64,000 bases of DNA from JBELHR01 sp042091275 (GTDB taxonomy: Bacteria; Bacteroidota; Bacteroidia; Flavobacteriales; Flavobacteriaceae), in NCBI GenBank assembly GCA_042091275.1, contig JBELHR010000008.1:10162-74161 (forward strand), given 5' to 3'. The notes beneath the pieces were generated by a model. The model was not told where the DNA came from. It searched no databases and saw only the letters and a list, made by a program, of their open reading frames with translations. The number at the start of each line of letters is the position of its first letter. Position 1 is the first letter of the stretch. Below, one piece after another: positions 8,236 through 16,062 of the stretch. Both the position numbers and the translations under genes were made by a program.

Positions 8236-10293
8236 ATGGAGAATAATAAATATACAATTACCGCAGCGCTTCCTTATACCAATGGACCAGTTCACATTGG
8301 ACATCTTGCAGGAGTTTATGTCCCGGCGGATATATACGCGAGATATCTCAGACAAAAAGGAAAGGATGTACTCTATATTTGTGGTTCTGATGAGCACGGT
8401 GTTCCCATTACTATAAAAGCAAAAAAAGAAGGGGTTAGTCCCCAGGATGTAGTAGATAAATACCATGCGATAATCAAAAAATCTTTTGCTGATTTTGGAA
8501 TCTCTTTTGATAACTATTCGAGAACATCGGCCCAAGTGCATCACGATACAGCTTCGGATTTCTTTAAAAAGCTGTACGAAGACGGAAAGTTTATCGAAGA
8601 GACAAGAGAACAACTCTACGATGCTGAGGCAGAACAATTTTTGGCGGATCGATTTGTGATCGGTACTTGCCCAAAATGTGGAAATGAGGAGTCTTATGGC
8701 GATCAATGTGAAAAATGTGGAACCTCACATAATGCGACGGATCTAATAAATCCCAAATCAGCCATTACTGGTAATATTCCCACATTAAAATCCACAACCC
8801 ACTGGTATCTGCCATTGGATCAATACGAGAACTTCCTCAGAGAATGGATCTTGGAAGGTCACAAAGAGGATTGGAAGCCCAATGTTTACGGACAAGTCAA
8901 GTCTTGGGTAGACGATGGTCTAAAACCGAGAGCTGTGACTAGAGATTTGGATTGGGGGATACCCGTTCCTGTCAAAGGAGCAGACGGTAAAGTACTTTAT
9001 GTTTGGTTTGATGCACCCATCGGTTATATCTCTGCAACCAAAGAATGGGCAGAACAAAACGGCAAAGACTGGGAGCCTTATTGGAAGGATAAGGACACGA
9101 AACTAGTTCACTTTATCGGAAAAGATAATATCGTTTTCCACTGTATAATATTTCCGGCTATGCTCAAGGCACACGGCGATTATATTCTACCGGAAAATGT
9201 TCCCGCAAATGAATTTTTAAATTTAGAGGGAGACAAGTTATCGACTTCAAAAAACTGGGCAGTATGGCTACATGAATATCTAGAAGATTTTCCTGGGAAA
9301 CAAGATGTCTTGAGATATGCGCTTACCGCAAACGCACCAGAATCCAAAGACAACGATTTTACTTGGAAGGATTTCCAAGCCAGAAACAATAATGAGTTGG
9401 TCGCCATATTTGGAAACTTTATCAACAGGGTAGTGGTCTTGACTCAAAAATACTATCAGGGAATTATTCCTCAAGCAGGAGAGTTTACCGACCTAGATGA
9501 GGAAACGCTTGAACAACTTCAAAAGTTTCCGAAAACTATAGCGCGCTCTTTGGAGAGGTATCGTTTTAGGGAAGGAATGAGTGAACTTATGAATCTCGCC
9601 CGTCTCGGGAATAAATATTTAGCGGACGAGGAACCTTGGAAGCAGATAAAGACAAATCCAGAAAGAGTGCAAACCATCATGTATGTCGCTTTGCAAATTG
9701 CAGGGGGTCTAGCAGTTCTATCCGAGCCATTCTTACCCCATACTTCTCAAAAGCTAAAAGCTATGCTTCGCCTAGATCCAAAATTGGTTTGGGACAATGT
9801 CGAGACTAGAGAAGAACTCCTCGCTTCAGGACATGAAATTGATAAAGCTCAATTGTTATTTGAGAAAATTGAAGACGCTGCAATACAGGCACAAATCGAT
9901 AAATTAGAAGCCTCTAAAAAAGCAAACGAAATGGCAAATCGAGTAGTTGAACCTCAAAAAGATACCGTCACTTTTGAAGATTTTAGCAAATTAGATATCC
10001 GATCAGGAACTATTCTATCTGCTGAGAAAATGCCAAAGGCAAAAAAGCTCCTGGTACTTCAAGTAGATACGGGTATTGATGTCAGAACCATTGTCTCTGG
10101 AATTGCAGAGCACTTTGCTCCGGAAACTCTTGTTGGTCAAAGAGTAAGTGTTTTGGTTAACCTCGCTCCAAGAAAACTCAGGGGAGTGGAGTCCCAAGGA
10201 ATGATTTTGATGTCCGATACAGCAGAAGGTGGTTTAGCATTTGTACAAGCGGATTCTAATTTTGAGGTTAGCAACGGAGAACAGTTGAGTTAG
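8236..10293 (+). CDS. metG: Methionine-tRNA ligase
   Basis: The protein has 685 residues. The class-I HIGH motif is at 20-23 (TNGPVHIGHLAG). A zinc knuckle uses C145, C148, C158 and C161. The second ATP signature reads K334-L-S-T-S rather than KMSKS, a variant within the normal range for this enzyme. The anticodon-binding helical domain follows, and a C-terminal EMAP/Trbp-type tRNA-binding domain begins at about 580 (FEDFSKLDIRSGTILSAEK). The full-length architecture is the dimeric bacterial form. tex starts 3 bases after its stop. Confidence 0.97.
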   Translation: MENNKYTITAALPYTNGPVHIGHLAGVYVPADIYARYLRQKGKDVLYICGSDEHGVPITIKAKKEGVSPQDVVDKYHAIIKKSFADFGISFDNYSRTSAQVHHDTASDFFKKLYEDGKFIEETREQLYDAEAEQFLADRFVIGTCPKCGNEESYGDQCEKCGTSHNATDLINPKSAITGNIPTLKSTTHWYLPLDQYENFLREWILEGHKEDWKPNVYGQVKSWVDDGLKPRAVTRDLDWGIPVPVKGADGKVLYVWFDAPIGYISATKEWAEQNGKDWEPYWKDKDTKLVHFIGKDNIVFHCIIFPAMLKAHGDYILPENVPANEFLNLEGDKLSTSKNWAVWLHEYLEDFPGKQDVLRYALTANAPESKDNDFTWKDFQARNNNELVAIFGNFINRVVVLTQKYYQGIIPQAGEFTDLDEETLEQLQKFPKTIARSLERYRFREGMSELMNLARLGNKYLADEEPWKQIKTNPERVQTIMYVALQIAGGLAVLSEPFLPHTSQKLKAMLRLDPKLVWDNVETREELLASGHEIDKAQLLFEKIEDAAIQAQIDKLEASKKANEMANRVVEPQKDTVTFEDFSKLDIRSGTILSAEKMPKAKKLLVLQVDTGIDVRTIVSGIAEHFAPETLVGQRVSVLVNLAPRKLRGVESQGMILMSDTAEGGLAFVQADSNFEVSNGEQLS

Positions 10294-10296
10294 GAT

Positions 10297-12414
10297 ATGC
10301 TCAGGACAGATTATATTATTAGTCAAACCAACCTGAGGGCTATTGCAGTTGAAAATTGTTTGAGCCTATTGGATACGGATTGCACCATACCTTTTATCGC
10401 TCGTTATAGAAAAGAGAAAACAGGAGGTCTGGATGAGGTTGAAATAGGTCAAATAGTCAAGGCGGAAAAAGATTTTTCTCAACTGGAAAAACGCAAATTA
10501 TCCATACTCAAGCAGCTTGGAGATCAAGGAGTAAACAACCCTTCACTAAACAAGGAAATATCGGCGGCAACAAGTCTAAGTACCTTGGAGGATTTATACC
10601 TTCCCTACAAGAAAAAACGAAGTACAAAAGCAGAAGAAGCTAGATCTAAGGGCTTAGAACCTCTGTCTAAGATAATTTTGACCAAGCCTAAGCCTTATGT
10701 ATTACAAGAAATTAAACGACTTGCAAAAGGTTCCCTTTCCAAAGAGGAAATTGTCTTAGGAGCCCAACACATATTGGCGGAACGCTTTGCAGAGCGTATT
10801 GGGTTTCGAATTCGTCTGAGAAAAGCCCTAGAGAGAGGAGAATTGTACTCTAAAAAGAGCTCAAAGACGCTCTCTGAGGAAAAAACACAAGTGTATAGAG
10901 ATTATTTTGACTGGAAAGAACCCTTGTCTCGTATACCTTCCCATAGAATGCTGGCAATAACTCGCGGTAGCAATGAAGGAGTTTTAAGGGTAAAAATTCA
11001 AATAGAAGACAAGCGAATAATCCTAGCGATGTGCGAGCAGATAGGTAGAGGTAAAGATTTAGATATGAGTCTAGTTGAACCTGCGGTAAAAGATGCTTAC
11101 AAGCGACTACTATTTCCTGCTATCGAAAAAGAAGTACTCAAATCAGCCAAAGAAAAGGCAGATCAAACAGCGATAAAAGTTTTCTCTGGAAATCTAGAGC
11201 AACTTTTGCTCGCCTCTCCACTCGGAGAGAAGCGAATATTGGCATTGGATCCAGGATTTAGAACTGGTTGTAAATTGGCCTGTATTGATGCCCAAGGTTC
11301 CCCCCTTTATTCCGATACGATTTATCCCAACCCTCCACAAAATCAAATCCAAAAGTCAGGTTCTTTGATCAGAGAACTAGTCGATCGTTTTGATATTGAG
11401 GCCATAGCTATCGGGAATGGTACCGCATCTCGAGAGACAAGCAACTTTGTCAAAAACCTGAAACTTGGAAAAGATATACAGATTTTTACGGTCAACGAAT
11501 CAGGAGCCTCCATATACTCGGCATCCGATATTGCTAGAGCCGAATTTCCAGATTACGACATAACCATAAGAGGAGCAATCTCAATCGCAAGAAGACTTGC
11601 AGATCCCCTAGCCGAATTGGTAAAAATCGACGCAAAGAGCATCGGAGTCGGTCAATATCAGCACGAGGTAGATCAAGTAAAATTAAAAGAGGAATTGGAC
11701 AGAGTCGTGGAATCTTGCGTGAACAAGGTTGGAGTAAATCTCAATACTGCATCCTATTCCCTTTTGACTTATGTCTCAGGTATAGGTCCAAAGCTAGCGG
11801 AGAAGATTGTTGCATATCGCAGCGAAAACGGTAATTTTAGCAATAGAAAAGAGCTTAAAAATGTTCCGCGTTTAGGTTCCAAGGCATATGAACAATCTGC
11901 TGCTTTTTTGAGAATTGAGGGAAGTTCAAATCCCTTAGACAATTCCGGAATCCACCCGGAATCCTATTATGCTGTGCAAAAAATGGCTAAACATCTCAAG
12001 ACGCCAATCGAAACTATTTTGGGTAATAAAGAACTTCTGGACTCCCTAGTTCTCGAGGATTATACAGACGATCGCCTTGGTCTGCCCAGTCTACTGGATA
12101 TTCAAAAGGAATTAAACAAGCCCGGAAGAGATCCTCGTTCTAAAGCAGAGAGCTTCTCCTTTGATCCCAATATTAAAGATATATCTGATCTTCGCGAAGG
12201 GCTAGTTTTAAAAGGTTTGGTAAATAATATAACCAACTTTGGTTGTTTTGTGGATATAGGAATAAAGCAAAGTGGCTTAGTACATATTTCGAGACTCAGT
12301 AATAATTTTGTCAGCGATATCAATCAAGTCGTAAAGTTGGGCGATATTGTAAGTGTTAAAATTATCGAAGTAGATAGTTTGCGTAAAAGAGTGCAACTCG
12401 CAATGGATTTTTAA
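10297..12414 (+). CDS. tex: Tex-family RNA-binding transcription accessory protein
   Basis: The protein has 705 residues. It has the Tex order: an N-terminal helical domain (IPFIARYRKEKTGGLDEVEI), a YqgF/RNase H-like domain beginning near 310 (ILALDPGFRTGCKLACID), helix-hairpin-helix repeats near 490-520 (VSGIGPKLAEKIVAYRSENG) and a C-terminal S1 domain from about 630 (LREGLVLKGLVNNITNFGCF, then VDIGIKQSGLVHISRLS). Tex binds nucleic acid and influences transcription in several bacteria. It lies between metG (3 bases) and the cyclo-ligase (3 bases), so the three probably form one transcript. Confidence 0.95.
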   Translation: MLRTDYIISQTNLRAIAVENCLSLLDTDCTIPFIARYRKEKTGGLDEVEIGQIVKAEKDFSQLEKRKLSILKQLGDQGVNNPSLNKEISAATSLSTLEDLYLPYKKKRSTKAEEARSKGLEPLSKIILTKPKPYVLQEIKRLAKGSLSKEEIVLGAQHILAERFAERIGFRIRLRKALERGELYSKKSSKTLSEEKTQVYRDYFDWKEPLSRIPSHRMLAITRGSNEGVLRVKIQIEDKRIILAMCEQIGRGKDLDMSLVEPAVKDAYKRLLFPAIEKEVLKSAKEKADQTAIKVFSGNLEQLLLASPLGEKRILALDPGFRTGCKLACIDAQGSPLYSDTIYPNPPQNQIQKSGSLIRELVDRFDIEAIAIGNGTASRETSNFVKNLKLGKDIQIFTVNESGASIYSASDIARAEFPDYDITIRGAISIARRLADPLAELVKIDAKSIGVGQYQHEVDQVKLKEELDRVVESCVNKVGVNLNTASYSLLTYVSGIGPKLAEKIVAYRSENGNFSNRKELKNVPRLGSKAYEQSAAFLRIEGSSNPLDNSGIHPESYYAVQKMAKHLKTPIETILGNKELLDSLVLEDYTDDRLGLPSLLDIQKELNKPGRDPRSKAESFSFDPNIKDISDLREGLVLKGLVNNITNFGCFVDIGIKQSGLVHISRLSNNFVSDINQVVKLGDIVSVKIIEVDSLRKRVQLAMDF

Positions 12415-12417
12415 ATT

Positions 12418-13011
12418 TTGGATAAAAAAAGTCTTAGACATAAATATAAAACTTTAAGAAAGGCTCTTTCTCAAGAGGAGTTTCAGTCAAAACAAAAACA
12501 GGTCCTAAATAACACCCTACAATATATTTTAGCCTCTGAGGCCAAAGTAATTCACAGTTTTATTGCTATTTCTAAATTATCTGAACTTCAAATTGAATTA
12601 ATCTTCGAGCCTTTGTGGGATGCGGGAAAGACTATTGTAGTCTCTGTCTCGGATTTTAAAACCTCGAGCTTGAGGCATTTTATACTAGAGGCAGATACGG
12701 AATTGAGAGAATCTAGTTTTGGAATAAAAGAACCCGTGGGTGCAAAAGAGATTTCTGCTAGTGAATTAGATTTAGTTTTAGTCCCTCTTTTAGCTGCTGA
12801 TATTGCGGGAAATAGAGTAGGATATGGCAAAGGCTTTTACGATCGTTTTCTAAGAGATTTAAGTCCCCAAGCTAAATCTATAGGGCTTTCTTTGTTTGAC
12901 TTAGAGTCCGATCTCATATCGGATATACATCCCAATGACATCCCTTTAAACCTCTTTATTAATCCTGAGGGCGTGGTTAATTTACCTATCAACGAACCGC
13001 TGGAAAAGTAA
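12418..13011 (+). CDS. 5-formyltetrahydrofolate cyclo-ligase (TTG start)
   Basis: The protein has 197 residues. It converts 5-formyl-THF to 5,10-methenyl-THF with ATP. The family motif is GYGKGFYDRFL near 140, preceded by LVPLLAADIAGNRVG. I use TTG 12418 as start: no ATG occurs anywhere in the frame, the N-terminus DKKSLRHKYKTLRKALSQEE is the normal family start, and it lies 3 bases after the tex stop. It ends the metG-tex operon; a promoter for the arginine genes follows at once. Confidence 0.9.
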   Translation: MDKKSLRHKYKTLRKALSQEEFQSKQKQVLNNTLQYILASEAKVIHSFIAISKLSELQIELIFEPLWDAGKTIVVSVSDFKTSSLRHFILEADTELRESSFGIKEPVGAKEISASELDLVLVPLLAADIAGNRVGYGKGFYDRFLRDLSPQAKSIGLSLFDLESDLISDIHPNDIPLNLFINPEGVVNLPINEPLEK

Positions 13012-13026
13012 TTATTTTTAGTTTTT

Positions 13027-13057
13027 TTTGTAAGTCTAAAGTTTTACTCTACCTTTG
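13027..13057 (+). promoter_or_regulatory. Promoter of the arginine leader and operon
   Basis: A -33 element TTTG (13027-13030) and a -7 element TACCTTTG (13050-13057) are spaced by 19 bases. This matches the Bacteroidetes vegetative promoter (TTTG, about 19-21 bases, TAnnTTTG). The expected transcript start near 13063 gives a roughly 20-base leader before the TTG of the leader ORF and about 215 bases before the first operon gene. Confidence 0.75.
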
Positions 13058-13081
13058 AAGCTTAAACCTCAGGGTAATACA

Positions 13082-13183
13082 TTGAAAAATATATTCACAT
13101 ATAGCTCACTTGTAACAAAGCACGATACTGCTCTCAGTACCGTTGTTCGCCCTATGCCCCGTCGTTTTCGTCGTCGCCCTTAA
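13082..13183 (+). CDS. Arginine-rich leader peptide of the arginine operon (predicted)
   Basis: This is a 33-codon ORF from TTG 13082 to TAA 13181-13183. It begins (M)KNIFTYSSLVTKHD and ends RPMPRRFRRRP. Six of the last eleven codons are Arg, all CGC or CGT, and five of them lie in the last eight. An AGGG (13071-13074) sits 7 bases before the TTG. An internal in-frame ATG at 13154 could alternatively start a nine-residue peptide. The ORF lies just after a consensus promoter and 93 bases before the arginine biosynthesis genes. By analogy with amino-acid leader peptides, ribosomes short of charged Arg-tRNA would stall here. Position and codons are seen; the regulatory role is inferred. Confidence 0.72.
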   Translation: MKNIFTYSSLVTKHDTALSTVVRPMPRRFRRRP

Positions 13184-13276
13184 GGGTTATCTACTATTTT
13201 ATGGAACTTAGGTGAGTCCGGTTCCCATTTCGAAAACACATACATTTCTTTTTATTTTTTTTAAAAACCAATAACA
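13184..13276 (+). promoter_or_regulatory. Untranslated part of the arginine leader, possible attenuator
   Basis: The region holds a 7-bp stem with one bulge (ATGGAAC 13201-13207 with GTTCCCAT 13221-13228). CGAAAAC (13231-13237) is complementary to GTTTTCG (13164-13170) inside the Arg codons. CCCTTAAGGG (13178-13187) is a palindrome across the leader stop. A T-rich tract lies at 13247-13262 but is about 20 bases past the stem, so no ordinary intrinsic terminator is present. The competing pairings would let a stalled ribosome change the fold; the consequence cannot be read from the sequence. Confidence 0.45.
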
Positions 13277-13897
13277 ATGAAAATTGTCATTGCCGATAAG
13301 TCGCATTGTATCTATGCGCAAATTATTTGTGATACCATTGCAGATTCTGCCCAAGTTAGAGGAACCGGGATCGCAAAAAGGACAGCAGAATACATCATTT
13401 CCAAAATGGAAAATGGGGACGCAGTTATCGCTCTAGATGGATCTGCCTTTGCGGGTTTTTGTTATATAGAATCTTGGGAACACAATAAATTTGTGGCAAA
13501 CTCAGGACTTATTGTTTCCCCAGAATTTAGAGGTCAAGGCTTGGCAAAAAAAATCAAGCAAAAAGTATTTCAACACTCTAGAGAGAAGTTCCCAAACTCA
13601 AAAGTATTCAGCATTACCACTGGTCTTGCCGTAATGAAGATGAATACCGACCTAGGCTACAAACCAGTTACATTTTCTGAATTAACAGATGATCAATCCT
13701 TTTGGAAAGGATGTCAAACTTGTAAAAACGTAGATGTACTTACAAGAACAAATCAAAAAATGTGCTTGTGTACTGGGATGCTATACGATCCAAAAGCACC
13801 TGAAGCCTCTCAAAAGAAAGAAAAGATTAATAAGAAAGTATGGACAAGACTCAAAAACATAAAACAATCAAGATTCTTAAAAAAGCAACAAAAATGA
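13277..13897 (+). CDS. GNAT acetyltransferase, candidate N-acylglutamate synthase of the arginine pathway
   Basis: The protein has 206 residues. The GNAT acetyl-CoA loop is R85-G-Q-G-L-A90 (GLIVSPEFRGQGLAKKI). The C-terminal part carries four cysteines, C146/C149 (CQTC) and C163/C165 (CLC), then a basic tail. It is the first gene of the arginine operon and overlaps argG as ATGA. The operon has argB, argC, argD and argE but no argA or argJ, so a dedicated enzyme must acylate glutamate, and this is the obvious candidate. Acetyl versus succinyl donor is not decidable here. The function is inferred from family and position. Confidence 0.75.
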   Translation: MKIVIADKSHCIYAQIICDTIADSAQVRGTGIAKRTAEYIISKMENGDAVIALDGSAFAGFCYIESWEHNKFVANSGLIVSPEFRGQGLAKKIKQKVFQHSREKFPNSKVFSITTGLAVMKMNTDLGYKPVTFSELTDDQSFWKGCQTCKNVDVLTRTNQKMCLCTGMLYDPKAPEASQKKEKINKKVWTRLKNIKQSRFLKKQQK

Positions 13898-15078
13898 AAA
13901 AATTAGTTATTGCTTATAGTGGTGGTTTAGACACCTCATATTGTGCCGTCAGTTTGAGTAAGGCGGGTTATCAAGTGCATGCCGTAAGTGTAAATACAGG
14001 TGGATTTACTTCTCAAGAGGTAGTTGAAATCGAACAAAACGCTTATAAAATGGGTGTGAGTACTTACAAAAATATTGACGCTACAGAGACGTATTACGAT
14101 AAGGTTATCAAATATTTGGTATTTGGGAATGTTTTAAAAAATAATACCTATCCCTTGTCCGTCAGTGCGGAGCGTATCATTCAAGCTATTGAAATTGTTG
14201 AGTATGCAAAGAGCATTGATGCGAAATATATTGCACATGGCAGTACGGGGGCTGGAAATGATCAAGTGAGATTTGATATGATTTTTCAAACACTTGCACC
14301 GGAAATCGAAATCATTACTCCGATTAGGGACGGTAGTCTGTCTAGACAAGAAGAAATCCAATATTTAAAGGCAAACGGGGTTGATTTGTCTTGGGAAAAA
14401 GCTAAATATTCTATAAACAAAGGGCTTTGGGGAACTAGTGTTGGCGGAGCAGAGACACTGACTTCAGATCAATCTTTGCCCGAGGAGGCCTATCCATCAC
14501 AATTGATTCCGCAGGAGCAGCAAAAATTAGTGTTGACCTTTACGAAAGGAGAATTAACAGCTATAAACGCTGTCGCTAAGAATGCTGTTCAGAATATTGA
14601 GTCCTTAAATCAAATCGCCTCTACTTATGCTATCGGAAGAGATATTCACGTCGGGGATACTATTGTGGGTATCAAAGGAAGAGTAGGCTTTGAAGCTCCT
14701 GCTGCATTAATTATTCTAAAGGCCCATCATTTGTTAGAAAAACACACTTTGACCAAATGGCAACTACAACACAAAGAGTATTTATCTAGTTTTTATGGAA
14801 TGCATTTGCACGAGGGGCAATATCTCGATCCTGTGATGAGAGATATGGAGGCTTTTTTTCAAAGTAGTCAAGATAAAGTGTCGGGTGATGTAGTGGTAAG
14901 TCTAAAACCATATCACTTTAGTTTAGATGGCGTTTCTTCCTCCAATGATTTAATGAATGCTTCATTTGGAAGTTATGGAGAGGAGAATAAAGGTTGGACG
15001 GCAGAGGAGGCTAAGGGCTTTATAAAAATAACTGCAAACCAAAACAAAATATATCAACAAGTAAATAATAACTCATGA
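13894..15078 (+). CDS. argG: Argininosuccinate synthase
   Basis: The protein has 394 residues from ATG 13894, where the standard N-terminus MKKLVIAYSGGLDTSYCAV begins; earlier in-frame codons lie in the GNAT gene. The ATP-binding loop S9-G-G-L-D13 and the segment IAHGSTGAGNDQVRFDM are the citrulline/aspartate site signatures. It joins citrulline and aspartate with ATP. Early placement, upstream of argC, is a Bacteroidetes-type order. Its TGA overlaps the argC ATG. Confidence 0.95.
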   Translation: MKKLVIAYSGGLDTSYCAVSLSKAGYQVHAVSVNTGGFTSQEVVEIEQNAYKMGVSTYKNIDATETYYDKVIKYLVFGNVLKNNTYPLSVSAERIIQAIEIVEYAKSIDAKYIAHGSTGAGNDQVRFDMIFQTLAPEIEIITPIRDGSLSRQEEIQYLKANGVDLSWEKAKYSINKGLWGTSVGGAETLTSDQSLPEEAYPSQLIPQEQQKLVLTFTKGELTAINAVAKNAVQNIESLNQIASTYAIGRDIHVGDTIVGIKGRVGFEAPAALIILKAHHLLEKHTLTKWQLQHKEYLSSFYGMHLHEGQYLDPVMRDMEAFFQSSQDKVSGDVVVSLKPYHFSLDGVSSSNDLMNASFGSYGEENKGWTAEEAKGFIKITANQNKIYQQVNNNS

Positions 15079-16052
15079 TTACAGTCGGAATTATAGGTGG
15101 AGCGGGATATACCGCTGGGGAATTGATAAGACTATTACTCGACCATGAGGAGGTCGAAATCAACTTTGTATTTAGTACCTCAAATGCAGGAAATAAATTA
15201 TATCAAGTACATCAAGATCTTCTCGGTAGCACGGAAATTGTATTTACAGATGTGTTTAATCCCAATGTAGACTTGTTGTTTCTGTGTTTAGGGCACGGTA
15301 ATTCAAGTCTATTTTTAGAAAAGCACAAGCCTGCATCACATACTAAAATCATTGATTTGAGCAACGATTTCAGGTTAGTTGGAGACGCTGAATTTATGGG
15401 TAGAGAATATGTCTATGGTTTGCCAGAACTAAATAAAGAAGCTATAAAAAGAGCATCGGCTATTGCCAATCCCGGTTGTTTTGCGACTGCCATACAGCTA
15501 GCTATGCTCCCATTAGCTTTTGCTAAAAAACTTAAAGAAGATATTCATGTCAATGCAGTTACAGGTGCGACAGGTGCTGGAACAAGTTTGTCCCCTACAA
15601 GCCATTTTACATGGAGAGATAATAATTTTTCCCATTATAAACCGTTTACGCATCAACATTTGGGCGAAATTAATCAAAGCCTAAATCAGTTACAAGAAGG
15701 CTTTGCAAGTAACATTCATTTCATGCCAAACCGAGGAAACTTTTCAAGGGGGATATTTGCCACAGCCTACACAAAATACTCTGGGAGTTTGGAAGGGGCT
15801 ATCACCTTGTACAAGAAGTTCTATCAAAATCAATCGTTCACCATAATCAGTGAGGCTCCCATTCATCTCAAGCAAGTAGTCAATACAAATAAGTGTATCC
15901 TCCACTTGCATCTGCACGAAGGTAAATTACTCATCACAAGCGTTCTTGATAATTTACTAAAGGGCGCTTCTGGTCAAGCAGTTCAAAACATGAATTTGAT
16001 GTTTGGTCTCAAGGAAGACCAAGGTCTAAAACTCAAAGCAACTTATTTTTAA
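15075..16052 (+). CDS. argC: N-acetyl-gamma-glutamyl-phosphate reductase
   Basis: The protein has 325 residues. The NADP-binding start is IGGAGYTAGELIRLLLDHEE. The catalytic cysteine is C135 in ANPGCFATAIQLA. The later motif HFMPNRGNFSRGIFATAY is family-typical. It reduces the acyl-glutamyl phosphate made by ArgB to the semialdehyde. It overlaps argG by 4 bases, and proC follows after 10 bases. Confidence 0.95.
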   Translation: MITVGIIGGAGYTAGELIRLLLDHEEVEINFVFSTSNAGNKLYQVHQDLLGSTEIVFTDVFNPNVDLLFLCLGHGNSSLFLEKHKPASHTKIIDLSNDFRLVGDAEFMGREYVYGLPELNKEAIKRASAIANPGCFATAIQLAMLPLAFAKKLKEDIHVNAVTGATGAGTSLSPTSHFTWRDNNFSHYKPFTHQHLGEINQSLNQLQEGFASNIHFMPNRGNFSRGIFATAYTKYSGSLEGAITLYKKFYQNQSFTIISEAPIHLKQVVNTNKCILHLHLHEGKLLITSVLDNLLKGASGQAVQNMNLMFGLKEDQGLKLKATYF

Positions 16053-16062
16053 ATCTATTACT

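Noticed and set aside
8143..8706. 187-codon minus-strand frame antisense to metG
   Set aside because: It lies wholly over the metG start region, has no recognisable motif or signal, and metG is certain.
13154..13183. ATG 13154 as the only start of the leader peptide
   Set aside because: It gives a nine-residue peptide with no ribosome-site signal, whereas TTG 13082 has AGGG 7 bases upstream and a typical start sequence. It is kept as an alternative.
13201..13262. Intrinsic terminator in the arginine leader
   Set aside because: The stem is short with a bulge and the T-rich tract begins about 20 bases after it, so it does not fit a Rho-independent terminator.
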